Source: Bolinopsis microptera
Lineage: Eukaryota; Ctenophora; Tentaculata; Lobata; Bolinopsidae
Assembly: GCF_026151205.1 (NCBI RefSeq)
Contig: NC_087078.1
Coordinates: forward strand, 248,001 to 312,000
DNA length: 64,000 nucleotides
Reading direction: 5' to 3'
The notes under the pieces are model-generated. The model searched no databases and was not told the DNA's origin. It saw only the letters and a program-made list of their open reading frames with translations. A program made the position numbers and the translations under genes. How positions within the stretch are numbered: position 1 is the first letter of the stretch; every line of letters begins with the position of its first letter. This document shows, in pieces, positions 1-14,200 of this stretch.

Positions 1-2040
1 TTGAGAAAGTAATTATATTTCTTGGAATTTGTACCCCTAGTCGTACAAGTAAGAAATTTGAAGGGTTTGAATTTGATTTGTTCCTTTTATTCTAAAATAT
101 CATCATCAAGAGGATAAGAATTGAAAATAGAGTAATGGTTATTTCGTTTTTGGGTGTCCCCATTTTCATGTCTGTGAACTTTGGTATCCTTGAAGTTGGT
201 TAAGGTATAATTACCCAAACCAACAGTATATTTGAAGATGACTAATTTTGTAATATTATATCAGTACCTTTAGTTGTTTGAGATTGAGTCATATTATCTT
301 CATGCATACGGTATATGTCGTTAAAAAAAGCGTCTATTTCGAGTTTGGGGAACGAGTGTTAAGACAAACTATTTATACCAGTGATTCCAAATACTAATTA
401 AACGTCTCTGATGGCCCCTGTTTCCTCCAGAATAAGGGAGAACGGGCCGACAAGTTTGACAAGTATGACCCTCTGTGATCTTTGCTTCTCTTTGCTCCAA
501 AGTCTGGCTATGAGACAAAGGCCCGTTTGGTAGGCGGCAAATGAAAAATCACACGATCCCCTTACTTTTGAACTGTTATCAAATTTAAAGTCTACTGAAG
601 TCTAGTGATGACTAGTTAACACTAGTAGGCTAGTGGAGAATCTTTGATCGGCGTTTTATTGAAGATACAGATTGCTCTAACCTACATAATTATACATAAT
701 TATACATAATTATACTGCATTATATAATGAGCTCGTAGTAGAAAGACTGCTGCTCCATTGATCACTAAAGGGAGGGAGTTAGTAGTAACGCTCCTGAGAT
801 GCAAATAGGGCTAGTTAGTTTTGATAAAAGGAGAAAACAATTACTTTGAGGCGTTCAGGTGACCTGAGGATTAAGATTCAGTTATAAGTGAAAGTAACAT
901 AACACACATAACGCCGGTACGCACAGAGATTATATTTCTTGAACTTATCCCGAATTAGTGGATAACAAGCTGAAGTGCGAAGGGTTATTTGTGTGGCGTT
1001 TTTTATACTTTTATAACATAGAGTTTATAAACTCCTCCGGGATATATATATGGGTAAACTAGACCTGCAGAAGCCAGGGGAACGGCCCATAGCAGGGTAA
1101 CCAGGATGGCCCGGTTCCCAAAAACCTGATTAACTAGCAAAGATAAAAAATAACAATAGGTAATAAATAGATACCAATACTATACCGATATAAGATGCAT
1201 AGTTCAGAAAGATCAAACCGGGATGTTCCTTCTGTTAGTCTTTTGTAAGAGTCCATGGCTGTCGTAATCTTGTCTCTATTTCTTTTCTTCTCCGTGTTGT
1301 ATTAGTCTTGCTGTAACGAGGAGTTAAAGAAATGTCTAGTATGGTATACTATGGTCCTGGGAGGTATCATGTTAAAGATATAGAGGGCTGGGGAAGTCAC
1401 TGAATCATGTGATTGAGAAATAAAAGGAAACTGTGTAAGTAACGTGGTTGTCCCTTCCACAATCAAGAAAGAAGAGGGGAGGGAGAGAGAGAGACACGCA
1501 TTGGGTCAAGCTAGAAGTGCCGACTGTCCTGTGGACTAATGAGCCCTTAGAACTGGCTGGCTAGCAGGACCTGTTGCAAGTCTGGGAACAATCTGGGGAG
1601 GGGAGGGTGATCGTGTAAGAGGGACAATTACGAATACTAAGGCTAATATAAAAGAGACTAAGGAGGTTCTTAGAAATCTAGATACTTGGTAGCTCTAGCG
1701 ATCCCCACAGTGTTACTGATAGAGAAGGTGTGATGGAAGGTATCCTCTCTGATGGTATAGTTACCAACGTAGTATTTCCTGTGTAAGGAGAATGCTGCTC
1801 CGGGATACTACTAGGATTAATTCATTTCAAAATTTGCCTTTCATTATCGTTATTTGGGATCCTATGGCAAATGGAATTGGAGAAGTAAGAAAAGTTTGAA
1901 GTTTGAAGTTACAGGCGTTCTATTTCAAAATAGTTCCTCGATCTGAACGTTGAATGAAGATGGGGCAAGAAAAACAAATCAACTGAAGTTGATCGACGTA
2001 CTAAATACGACGATACGCGGCGGCTCATATTAAACTGGGC
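1..2040. other. Mostly featureless flank
   Basis: Apart from the candidate exon at 431-478 I see only AT-rich sequence, a few ATTATACATA steps near 690-715, and no convincing exon, RNA gene or transposon end. Confidence 0.5.
431..478 (+). CDS. Possible terminal exon of an upstream gene
   Basis: A pyrimidine-rich acceptor (ctgtttcctccag) is followed by an open phase-0 stretch NKGERADKFDKYDPL and a TGA. The short charged, polar peptide looks like a C-terminus. A second frame is also open here up to a TTTG|GTAGGC donor-like site near 518, so either reading, or neither, may be right. No other exon of such a gene was found. Confidence 0.25.
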   Translation, partial: NKGERADKFDKYDPL

Positions 2041-2041
2041 A

Positions 2042-2057
2042 TTTATAATATAAAAAT
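2042..2057 (+). promoter_or_regulatory. TATA-like run upstream of first coding exon
   Basis: TTTATAATATAAAAAT lies about 80-95 bp before the proposed start codon at 2138, a plausible distance for a core promoter if exon 1 carries its own 5' UTR. There is no other evidence; the true start could lie in an upstream noncoding exon. Confidence 0.2.
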
Positions 2058-2137
2058 CTTACCCTAGGTGTGTTATCACATGATCGGGAGAGACAATAAG
2101 TTGAAATGTTGCCATGGTAACATGGTAGTAAGATAGC

Positions 2138-2253
2138 ATGTCGGGAGAGAGGAAGAAGCAGCCCCTGCAGTCCAGAAAGAGTGTGAGAGATCTTCAGAAC
2201 TCTCAGCGTGTCCGGGACCTCAGGAGAACATTCAGTGCAGGAGCACCTCATGA
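2138..2253 (+). CDS. ARHGAP6-like: Exon 1 (start), residues 1-38
   Basis: ATG at 2138 is the first Met in this frame; an in-frame TAA sits at 2129. It encodes a basic, polar stretch beginning MSGERKKQPLQSRKSVRD and ending RRTFSAGAPH. The donor GA|GTTAGT leaves phase 2, which is what exon 2 needs (GA+A = Glu). GTTAGT is also the donor at exons 4, 16 and 24. Confidence 0.6.
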
Positions 2254-5200
2254 GTTAGTGCTTATTTTCCTTTTATATCAATATCATGGTAACAATTCCT
2301 TGTTGTCATGGTAACAATTCCTTATACAGTTATGTAATATGTTATCATGGTAACAATTCCTTATACAGTTATGTAATATGTTATCAAGGTAATATTACCT
2401 TGGCCTTAACAATAAACAAGCTCGAAATATCAAGACTTTTTGGCGAAAACTATCAGCAGTTGTGTTGTTCATGATTTTGTTCCAGAAAAGGTATTATTTG
2501 TCAGTTGCTATGGTAACATTAGAAAAGGTATTATTTGTTCCAGGAGTGACTGTAACCACAGAAAAGTAGGAAATCCAAAAAAAGAAACTTACAGTTACCA
2601 TAGCTACAGGAGGGCTAGTTACGATCATGGGTCTGTTTCAAAATACTGTTTTTAATATGCAATAATAGCTGCATGTGTTGATGCACTGATCGTCATCGAT
2701 GAGTCTATTTAAGCTTTTAAGCGGATCATACAAAAGGAAATTCGAGAATAATGGTACATTCTTCGATAACCTACGTTTAAAGCCATAAATCCATAAGATC
2801 CTATCCTGGTGTGGCAACAATGTTTTGTAAAATTCCACAACTCCGTGAACTGAGAGATTGTTGAGTCATAAAAAGTTTATATTGTCACAACTTATACCAA
2901 CCAAACAGCATGAATAGATTTCCATACGATATATCCTTGCATTATCATTTCAACTTTATTATTCTGATCATCAATAAAGGAAAAATGTAAGATTAAGAAA
3001 ACTTTTTTCAAAAGTATTTGATAAAAATATATAACCTTAAAGAAAATTGTTTCACCATGAAAACAGGATATGCCCGCTTAAAAATGTGTGATACCGAGTG
3101 TTCTCCTGGTTAAGAATTTGCAAACTAAAATAATACTTTGGACAATATGTCATTCTAAGCAAATAGCGAAACAGTAGTCGGGGTGGCCGTAAATATTTAG
3201 ATAATTCAACCAATGAATATTCAAATCAATAAATTTTTATTATTCTTTAAGAGTTTAAGGACTGCTATTAGTTCAATATTTATTTGTTCGCCGTAATTTA
3301 CAGAGTACAAAGATTCGCATTTCGCATTTCGATTTTAGCATGTTTTATCATTTATAATAATATTGCAATATTAAAACATTAATTTTTATTCGAAATGGAA
3401 TGTTTTACCAAGAAATACTCAAAAAAACAGTTTATCCCTATCATTAAAGCTGATGATCGAGAGGACAATCATTACGTAATCATAAACAGAGGGCCATTCA
3501 CATTTTTCGTTGCACAAATTTGTGGGAACTAAGGTATGTTTAAAGCTGTTAGTTACGGAATTACTCATACCCTCCCTCAAACAGAGCGGCGACCAGAGTG
3601 AAGAGCAGCGAGACCAGGTAACCAGGTAACCAGGTAACCAGGTAACCAGGTAACCAGGTAACCAGGTAACCAGGTAACCAGGTAACCAGGTAACCAGGTA
3701 ACCGATACCCTCCCTCAAACAGAGCGGCGACCAGAGTGAAGAGCAGCGAGACCAGGTAACCAGGTAACCAGGTAACCAGGTAACCAGGTAACCAGGTAAC
3801 CAGGTAACTGATACCCTCCCTCAAACAGAGCGGCGACCAGAGTGAAGAGCAGCGAGACCCCAACTCCTGATGATGTGTTAGAGGAACTCGCAAAACACAA
3901 ACAGCTCAGCGCTAGTGATTCTCAGATAGAGGTACCTGACATACGTATATAACCTGGTAACTAGGTAGTAACCTAGTAACTACCTAGTAACCTAGCAACT
4001 CAGCGCTAGTGACTCTCAGATAGAGGTACCTGACATATATATATAACCTGGTAACTAGGTAGTAACCTAGTAAGTACATAGTAACCTAGCAACTCAGCGC
4101 TAGTGACTCTCAGATAGAGGTACCTGACATATATACGTATATAACCTGGTAACTAGGTAGTAACCTAGTAACTAAATAGTAACCTAGCAACTCAGCGCTA
4201 GTGACTCTCAGATAGAGGTACCTGACATATATATATATTTTTTTTTTATATTTTTTTAAAAATTTTTTATATATATAACCTGGTAACTAGGTAGTAACCT
4301 AGTAACCTAGTGACAATACTACAGCTGTCCAATAAAACCGTAAAAGGCTGTGGTGTGTTATATTTAATATTTATGTTGTTAGTTTTTTCAATCTCGCAGT
4401 CTCTGACGACAGGTTTCTCAACAATCCCCTCTATTCTGTAGCCATGGTAGCCATATTCAACTAAACTTCCCCATTAAATTCAATAAACCTGTGAACGTCA
4501 ACATTCCGGATTCTCCTTCGGCTAGTATTTTAACGGCCAAACGGGTCTTTGGCGAAGCAATTATCGTAGTCGCCCATATTACTAAGAATAACATTTTAGG
4601 TAGAATAAAAACTGAAAGTCCCGATGATTTACAAAAATGAGGGGATTTGTAAAAATCGTTTTTTTGATTTTTTTCGCCACGGAATCTCAATATCCCAGCG
4701 CAGTTATAAGTTTTCAAAATTCGGTGGTAAAAATGCCAACATGTTTTATCAGGCCACAACAGGATAATCGCTTTGGCAGCTGATACGATTGGTAATGGGA
4801 GATTGGGAACCAATTGAATTAAATTTAATACTTGTACTTAACTTTTTGTTTGTATTCAGATCACAATAATCACGTAAAAGGTCTCGCACTTTCTAGAAAA
4901 TATATTATTGAGCATTCTATATCTTTCAAGAAGCCCTCTATGAAGGTTTCAACCACCATATAAATATATATCCCTTCCCTTATCTAATTATCATATAAAT
5001 ATGTAATTAGATAAGGATAATCCACTCAAACGCTGTAACTGTTATCATGTGAGAATAATCTGTCCGCTTCCTACCCCGGCCCTGGACCGAGTCCAGCAAG
5101 TTGTAAACATTTAGTGATTTAATCAGAGTGTTATAATTGTACTTTTTAACGCTTAACAGCTTGTTAAACCTCACAACCAAAACAATCCCGGCTTTTAAGA

Positions 5201-8200
5201 AAACCGATCTTCTTTAAACAAAATCATCTGCTGATTCACAAATCCAAATTCTTTCCGTTTTTAGTATGCAACTTACTTTTTAAAAAGTTGACTGAATAAC
5301 AAAAAAGATAAAGAATTAACGTGTTCCTAAAAAGTATATAATACAGATTGCTTACTTGAACTGCTAACCGTTAGGTCACGTTAAATAACACAACTAGAAA
5401 CGTAGTAACCAGACAGTAACCAGACAGTAACCAGACAGTTACTCAGTAACCAGACAGTAACTCAGTAACCAGCTTAGTAACCAGATAGTAACTCAGTAAC
5501 CAGCTTAGTAACCAGATAGTAACTCAGTAACCAGCTTAATAACCAGTCAGTAACTCAGTAACCAGCTTAATAACCAGATAGTAACTTATTAACAATTAAT
5601 AATACAGGTAGACGGCAGACGCGATGAACGTGGCTCGAGTAAGAAAGGTCGAAAAGGAAAAAGTCTGCGGAGCACGTACAAGAAACTCAAAGAGGAGGTT
5701 TGTATTAAGTTATAGTTAACCTGGTAACTAGCTAGTAACATAGTACATAGTAACCTGGTAACTAGCTAGTAACCTAGTAACTAGCTAGTAACCTAACAGC
5801 AAGCTAGTAACCTAGTAATTAGCTAGTAACCTACTACATAGTAACCTAGTAACTAGCTAATAACCTAGTAATCTAGTAACTAGCTAGTAACCTAGTAACC
5901 AGCTAGTTACCTAGTAAACAGTTAGTTACCTAGTAACCAGTAAGTACCTAAGTACCTAATAACTATACAAAAGGGTCAACAAAGTTCCATGTTACCGGCT
6001 AACTTAGACTTGAGACTATTTCGTTACCTAGCCACCACCCAGTAACCTAGCCACCACCCAGTAACCTAGCCACCACCCAGTAACCTAGCCACCACCCAGT
6101 AACCTAGCCACCACCCAGTAACCTAGCCACCACCCAGTAACCTAGCCACCACCCAGTAACCTAGCCACCACCCAGTAACCTAGCCACCACCCAGTAACCT
6201 AGCCACCACCCAGTAACCTAGCCACCACCCAGTAACCTAGCCACCACCCAGTAACCTAGCCACCACCCAGTAACCTAGCCACCACCCAGTAACCTAGCCA
6301 CCACCCAGTAACCTATCCACCACACAGTAACCTAGCCACCACCCAGTAACCTAGCCACCACCCAGTAACCTAGCCACCACCCAGTAACCTAGCCACCGTT
6401 AGTAAGTCATTTTGTAGAATATCTCTAGTTGTAGGTACTAGTAATGCAGTTACCCTGGAGGTAGAACGTAGGAACCTCGCTTCTTAAATAGTAACTTAAG
6501 AGCCATTCACGGAGTCATGGCAACCGGATAGTATCCAGTAAGACTGAAATCAAGGATTTGAAATATGTAGGTAGCCCGAATATTCAACAGGTTCAGCCTT
6601 ATGTTACTAGCTAGTTATATGCAGGTACCTTATGCTGGAGCCTTATGTTACTAGTTGTATGGAGGAGACGTTAAAAGAACGCGCTGTTCTGCATGATGAA
6701 TTAATATTACGCTCTCAGAACACCGCGGACACTTCTAGAGTTCTAGAACAAAGCGCCCTCTCTCTCACGTCTACTACTCACTGTCAAATAATTGCTCTGT
6801 CCTAAGCTGCTCAGTGCTCTTATCCCCTCTTTACCGTCCGTCCTGTGTCTTTTTCCTTGTTTAATATGTAATATCTTTTATTTATTATTTGTTTAATATT
6901 TAAAAAACATATTGCTTTAAATATATTGCTTCTTATATTATCATTATATTTCACTACTCCCGCTACTAGTATCACGCTGCAGTAGTTTAGAGACCAATAT
7001 AATAACGTTTGTTAGATTACATCAAGCATTAAACGTATAATCAAAGCCAATATTTACTATCAATCCATACGACACGAATTTTAATTTGTTCGATATTGCA
7101 ATGGCTACGTATTAATTTTATTGATTTTTCACTTTTAGGACTTCTGCGAATTATTAGATTATAAGGTTTGGAATCAGGTGTGTTAGTACTAGGTACTACT
7201 AGTAGTGTGTGTGTGTTAGTACTAGGTACTACTAGTAGTGTGTGTGTGTTGCAGTTTTTACATTGTTTGAAAAATGCCTAGAAATCCACAGATTTAATTA
7301 TTCGTTACTACTATACAGTTTATTAAAAAAGCAGTTTAAATCAATTAACATGGAATTAAGCGTTTGCATGGCCCTTGCCGCAATGAAAATTAACATCAGC
7401 AGATTCTACTATCTACCAGTAGTAATACCTACTAGTAGTACCTACTAGTAGTACTTACTAGTAGAACCTAGTAGTAGTATCTACTATCTACTAGTAGATA
7501 TCTCACTTATACGGTAACACAATCTACTATGTTCTAGATACTCATACCATAATAATATGTCGCAATCGTAAAAGGAGGATGTCGTGTTTATGACAAATAT
7601 ATACAGCATATATATGATAGTAGTAGTACTAGTACTTACTAGTAGTATCCATAGCAACAAAGCGAATAAATTCAGGGTATTTTAAGCCGCCAAGATACGA
7701 AAGCCTTACTTCGTGGCGACTCAGCAACTGGCTGCGGTAGAAAGTAAAAAAGTATGAACATTAAAAACAGTAAATTTAGAGTTATATAAATATAATTTAT
7801 AGCTAATATTTTAAATACTGTTAAAAGTTGGACGCTTTGATAAACTGATAAAGTACTACTAGTAATATTAATAGTAATAAGCTAATTATTTATATAACAC
7901 AACTTATTATTACTTTATTGCTCAGCAAGTGATGTAGTACAACTGCTCAGCTTATTACATGTGATGATGTTTCCGGGCTGCCTAAATTTATTATCACACT
8001 TCTTCCAACAAGGTCCCGACACAAAATAAAGAATTTAGTTTATCACACTTTTATTAATATAGTCTCACGAAGCACTGCGTAGTTACTATTTTATTATTTT
8101 ATTGCTGTTATTTATTCGTGCTCGGTTCTTAATTCGTTGTATCACGACTATCAAAACTCTTCGGTTCCAGAATTCTTCGATAGTTTTAATTCGTTATATC

Positions 8201-11200
8201 AGATTTGGCACCTTATTTGTCGATATTAAATATTTTGTATTAAAGAGCTGCAGCCCCCCTGGCTACGTGCCAGCATTTTATGTATTAAAGAGCTGCAGCC
8301 CCCCTGGCTACGTGCCAGCATTTTAAACACGCGCAGTACAGATCCAAGAGAAATAACATGTATTTATTTTTTTAAATGCACAAAATACGGTTTTCTAAAC
8401 TTCGGTGTAGCTTCTATACTTTGGTGAAGCTGTTCTAAGTCAACATAAATCAACAATTATAAAGATTTTCTTTAAAATTGGTTAAGCGGTTGAATCATGG
8501 GATGAAATTTTAAAAATCTCGAACATTTATTTAACATTTAAGTATTTGCACGGGTATATTCATGAAATACGCCGAATAAGCGATATATCGTGAGAATAGA
8601 TTTAAGAAAGGGTTATTCCCAAAAAGTTTAGAATAAATCTGACGAACTGAAAATCTAATTCTATAATGTGTAACCTTAGTAACCAGAATTAGGACCATGT
8701 GTATTGCTAAATGTGTAGGGACGGTTTCCGTTATACCAGCAGAGCATCAACCTCGCTCCAACTCCTGCTCACCCTCATTCCATGTTCCTTTCGTACCTGT
8801 AAGTATCCTAGTAAACTGCTAGTATCCTAGTAACCTGCTAGTATCCTAGTAACCTGATAGTATCCTAGTAACCTGCTAATATCCTAGTAACCTGCTAGTA
8901 TCCTAGTAACCTGATAGTATCCTAGTAACCACCTAATATCCTAGTAACCTGCTAGTATCCTAGTAACCTGTAAGTAACCTAGTAACCTGCAGGTATCCTA
9001 GTAACCTGCAAGTATCCTAGTAACCTGCAAGTATCCTAGTAACCTGCTAATATCCTAGTAACCTGCAAGTATCCTAGTAACCTGCAAGTATCCTAGTAAC
9101 ATGCAAGTATCCTAGAAACCTGCAAGTATCCTAGTAACCTGCTAGTATCCTAGTAACCTGCAAGTATCCTAGTAACCTGCTAGTATCCTAATAACCTGCA
9201 AGTATCCTAGTAACCTGCAAGTATCCTAGTAACCTGTTAATATCCTAGTAACCTGATAATAACCTGCTAGTAACCAGATAGTAACCAGATAGTAACCGAG
9301 TAAAAACCTAGTAACTAACTTTGTCCCCCCTGTCAGGTATTTACTCCAGTGATGGAGAGAGCAAGACGCGTATCTAGGACCATGTCCCGACCGTTTGCGG
9401 AGGAGTGGGGGTCTGATGAAGATGAGGAGGAGGAGGATGATGCGGACCCGTTTCTCTCTTTTCTCGGTTACTATTAGTAATTACTAGTTATTAATAGTGT
9501 TTCGCTTGGTTTTGTTTTTACAACCAGCTGAATTACTCAAACTATTAGAGCTGAAACTAACAGTATAAGTATTAATATTGGCTGGTCGGTGGTCTCAATA
9601 GTAATGTTGCTATTGATCTTCAAACTAAAATACTTAATACCTTCCCGGAAGTAGCTATAATACTTAATACTTTGAAACAAGTCCTGCTCATAAGAAAATC
9701 AAGCTTTCTGTGTTTCAGAGTCAGCAGTATCCTAGCAACCTGAAGAAGAACTCGCTGTATTCCACCGACTCTGAAGAAGCTGTCAGTAAAAGGTAAGCGC
9801 GTTTCCATGGTTACCATACTGTGCCTCTCTATAGTTAAAATATTGAGGTTTCGCTGTACTTACCCTCGATAAATTATGAGAACTATTTGTCATATTGTTG
9901 GGATTGTTGAAGCAGTGCTAACGAACACTAAAATACTCAGTACCCCCGGCCCCCCCCTGTAGGTATTAATACTTAGTACCCCCCTGTAGGTATTAATACT
10001 CAGTACCCCCCCTGTATGTATTAATACTCAGTACCCCCCCCCCCCCCCCCTGTATGTATTATTACTCAGTACCCCCCCCCTGTATGTATTAATACTCAGT
10101 ACCCCCCCCTGTAGGTATTAATACTCAGTACCCCCCCCCCCCCCCCCCCTGTATGTATTATTACTCAGTACCCCCCCCCCCCCCCCCTGTATGTATTAAT
10201 ACTCAGTACCCCGCCCCCCCACTGTAGGTATTAATATTCAGTACCCCAGCCCCCCCCCCTTGTATGTATTATTACTCAGTACCCCCCTCCCCCCTCTGTA
10301 TGTATTATTCTCTCAACTGACCTGTACTCCAGACCCCCTCTATCCAGGAACCTAAGCGAAGAGAAAAGAAGTGATAGTCGGGGGAGAAGAAAGAGCGCAG
10401 CTGGGTTCCTGATGTCGTACGCTTCTCTGAAACTACACCAAATAAAACACGCCGGGTCCACTGAATCTCTTACTGACTGGGAGTATTGTGACGTGAGTTT
10501 TACTGAAGTTATTACTATTACTAATTACTGAGAATTATATTAGTTATTGATAATTATATTACTATTATTAATTACTGAGAATTATATTAGATATTAATAA
10601 TTATATTATTATTATCAATTACTCAGAATTATATTAGTTATTAATGATTATATTATTATTATTAATTACTGAGAATTATATTAGTTATCAATGATTATAT
10701 TATTATTACTAATTACTGAGAATCATATTAGTTATTAATGATTATATTATTATTACTAATTACTGAGAATTATATTAGTTATTAATAATTATATTACTAT
10801 TACTAATTACTGAGACGTATATTAGTTATTAATAATTATATTATTATTACTAATTACTGAGAATCATATTAGTTAATAATGATTATATTATTATTATCAA
10901 TTACTGAGAATTATATTAGTTATTAATGATTATATTATTATTATTAATTGCAGAGAATTATATTAGTTTTTAATGATTATATTACTATTATTAATTGCAG
11001 ATGATTATATTAGTTATTAGGCATGGTATGGTGAAAAATGTCAGCCCTGTGACCCCCCCCCCACCTGTACCAGAACTAACACAATATAGCTACACAAGCT
11101 AGTGTACCTAGTGTACCTACTAGTATCTTATCTTTATGGCATCTGCAAAAGTCGACATGGTGTTCATTCTGCTATTCTGGCTAAAAGCGATACAGAAATA

Positions 11201-14200
11201 AACTTTTTATAAAAAGAAGTCAAACGTTCTCTGACGCCGCTTGAAAAGTTTCTCACAACGAACACCTTAACAACACCTTAACAACACCTTAACAACACCT
11301 TAACAACACCTTAACAACACCTTAACAACACCTTAACAACACCTTGACAACACCTTAACAACACCTTAGCAACACCTTAACAACACCTTAACAACACCTT
11401 AACAACACCTTAACAACACCTTAACAACACCTTAACAACACCTTAACAACACCTTAACAACACCTTGTTGTACCTAGTGTTCCTTGTTCGTTACTCTAGC
11501 GCATTCTTAGCAGGGAGTAGCATTCTATGAAAGTACAATATATAGGCTTTTCTATTTTTGTTCTAAATTCACAATCTTGGTTCAAAATTTGGCGAGTCAA
11601 ATTGACGATGAGTAGACTAAAGTAGACTGAAGTAGACTGCAGTAGACTGCAGACAAGTTGCAGTGTTTTTAATAACCCACCTCGTTTGTTAAAGACTAGC
11701 AGCTTGTAGTGTTAAACTGTCTGGTTGAGCTGACAACAGTACAGTTACTATGACAACAGTACAGTTACTATAAAGTGTCGTAAGGGAGGCTCAGTAGCAC
11801 GCATATTGAGACTAAAAACCCGTCACCACAGATAAAGAAGAGGTAAAGTAAGTAGTCGTAACGATAAAGCAGGCATCATCAGGATATTCTCCTGTCAGGA
11901 TCACGGTTTAACACCTGCTACCTGTGAAACAGTAAAAACAAGGCAAACTCTTTTGTCTCAGACCTTATAACTATTGTATAACCTTTTGTCCTACCTCTTG
12001 TATCTTTCTAGTTAAAGTTAGTTAGTTTCATTCAACTCTTTCTTGTTAATGTTAGTTAGTATCACTCAACTCTTTCTAGTTAATGTTAGTTAGTATCACT
12101 CAACTCTTCCTAGTTAATGTTAGTTAGTTTCACTCAACTCTTTCTAGTTAATGTTAGTTAGTATCACTCAACTCTTTCTAGTTAATGTTAGTTAGTTTCA
12201 CTCGACTCTTTCTAGTTAATGTTAGTTAGTTTCACTCAACTCTTTCTAGTTAATGTTAGTTAGTATCACTCAACTCTTTCTAGTTAATGTTAGTTAGTAT
12301 CACTCAACTCTTTCTAGTTAATGTTAGTTAGTTTCACTCAACTCTTTCTAGTTAATGTTAGTTAGTATCACTCAACTCTTTCTAGTTAATGTTAGTTAGT
12401 TTCACTCAACTCTTTCTAGTTAATGTTAGTTAGTTTCACTCAACTCTTTCTAGTTAATGTTAGTTAGTTTCACTCAACTCTTTCTAGTTAATGTTAGTTA
12501 GTTTCACTCGACTCTTTCTAGTTAAAGTTAGTTAGTTTCACTCAACTCTTTCTAGTTAATGTTAGTTAGTATCACTCAACTCTTTCTAGTTAATGTTAGT
12601 TAGTATCACTCAACTCTTCCTAGTTAATGTTAGTTAGTTTCACTCAACTCTTTCTAGTTAATGTTAGTTAGTATCACTCAACTCTTTCTAGTTAATGTTA
12701 GTTAGTTTCACTCGACTCTTTCTAGTTAATGTTAGTTAGTTTCACTCAACTCTTTCTAGTTAATGTTAGTTAGTATCACTCAACTCTTTCTAGTTAATGT
12801 TAGTTAGTATCACTCAACTCTTTCTAGTTAATGTTAGTTAGTATCACTCAACTCTTTCTAGTTAATGTTAGTTAGTATCACTCAACTCTTTCTAGTTAAT
12901 GTTAGTTAGTTTCACTCAACTCTTTCTAGTTAATGTTAGTTAGTTTCACTCAACTCTTTCTAGTTAATGTTAGTTAGTATCACTCAACTCTTTCTAGTTA
13001 ATGTTAGTTAGTTTCACTCAACTCTTCCTAGTTAATGTTAGTTAGTATCACTCAACTCTTTCTAGTTAATGTTAGTTAGTATCACTCAACTCTTTCTAGT
13101 TAATGTTAGTTAGTTTCACTCGACTCTTTCTAGTTAATGTTAGTTAGTATCACTCAACTCTTTCTAGTTAATGTTAGTTAGTATCACTCAACTCTTTCTA
13201 GTTAATGTTAGTTAGTATCACTCAACTCTTCTAGTTAATGTTAGTTAGTTTCACTCGACTCTTCCTAGTTAATGTTAGTTAGTATCACTCAACTCTTTCT
13301 AGTTAATGTTAGTTATAGTATCACTCAACTCTTCCTAGTTAATGTTAGTTAGTATCACTCAACTCTTCCTAGTTAATGTTAGTTAGTTTCACTCAACTCT
13401 TTCTAGTTAATGTTAGTTAGTATCACTCAACTCTTTCTAGTTAATGTTAGTTAGTATCACTCAACTCTTCTAGTTAATGTTAGTTAGTTTCACTCGACTC
13501 TTCTAGTTAATGTTAGTTAGTATCACTCAACTCTTTCTAGTTAATGTTAGTTAGTATCACTCAACTCTTCTAGTTAATGTTAGTTAGTATCACTCAACTC
13601 TTCTAGTTAATGTTAGTTAGTTTCACTCAACTCTTTCTAGTTAATGTTAGTTAGTTTCACTCAACTCTTTCTAGTTAATGTTAGTTTGTTTCACTCAACT
13701 CCTTCTAGTTAATGTTAGTTAGTTTCACTCGACTCTTCTAGTTAATGTTAGTTAGTATCACTCAACTCTTTCTAGTTAATGTTAGTTAGTTTCACTCAAC
13801 TCTTTCTAGTTAATGTTAGTTAGTATCACTCAACTCTTTCTAGTTAATGTTAGTTAGTTTCACTCAACTCTTCTAGTTAATGTTAGTTAGTTTCACTCAA
13901 CTCTTTCTAGTTAATGTTAGTTAGTATCACTCAACTCTTTCTAGTTAATGTTAGTTAGTATCACTCAACTCTTTCTAGTTAATGTTAGTTAGTATCACTC
14001 AACTCTTCTAGTTAATGTTAGTTAGTTTCACTCAACTCTTTCTAGTTAATGTTAGTTAGTATCACTCAACTCTTTCTAGTTAATGTTAGTTAGTATCACT
14101 CAACTCTTTCTAGTTAATGTTAGTTAGTATCACTCAACTCTTTCTAGTTAATGTTAGTTAGTATCACTCAACTCTTTCTAGTTAATGTTAGTTAGTATCA

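Noticed and set aside
6659..6805. 48-codon stretch MEETLKERAVLHDELI as an exon
   Set aside because: Good coiled-coil look, but no acceptor fits the phase of exon 3 and no donor joins exon 4.
9467..9478. Gene end after exon 6 (GYY then stop)
   Set aside because: Exon 7 with a strong acceptor restores frame into exon 8, so an internal donor is preferred; kept as an alternative.
9620..9817. 65-codon minus-strand frame
   Set aside because: Antisense shadow of exon 8 and its introns.
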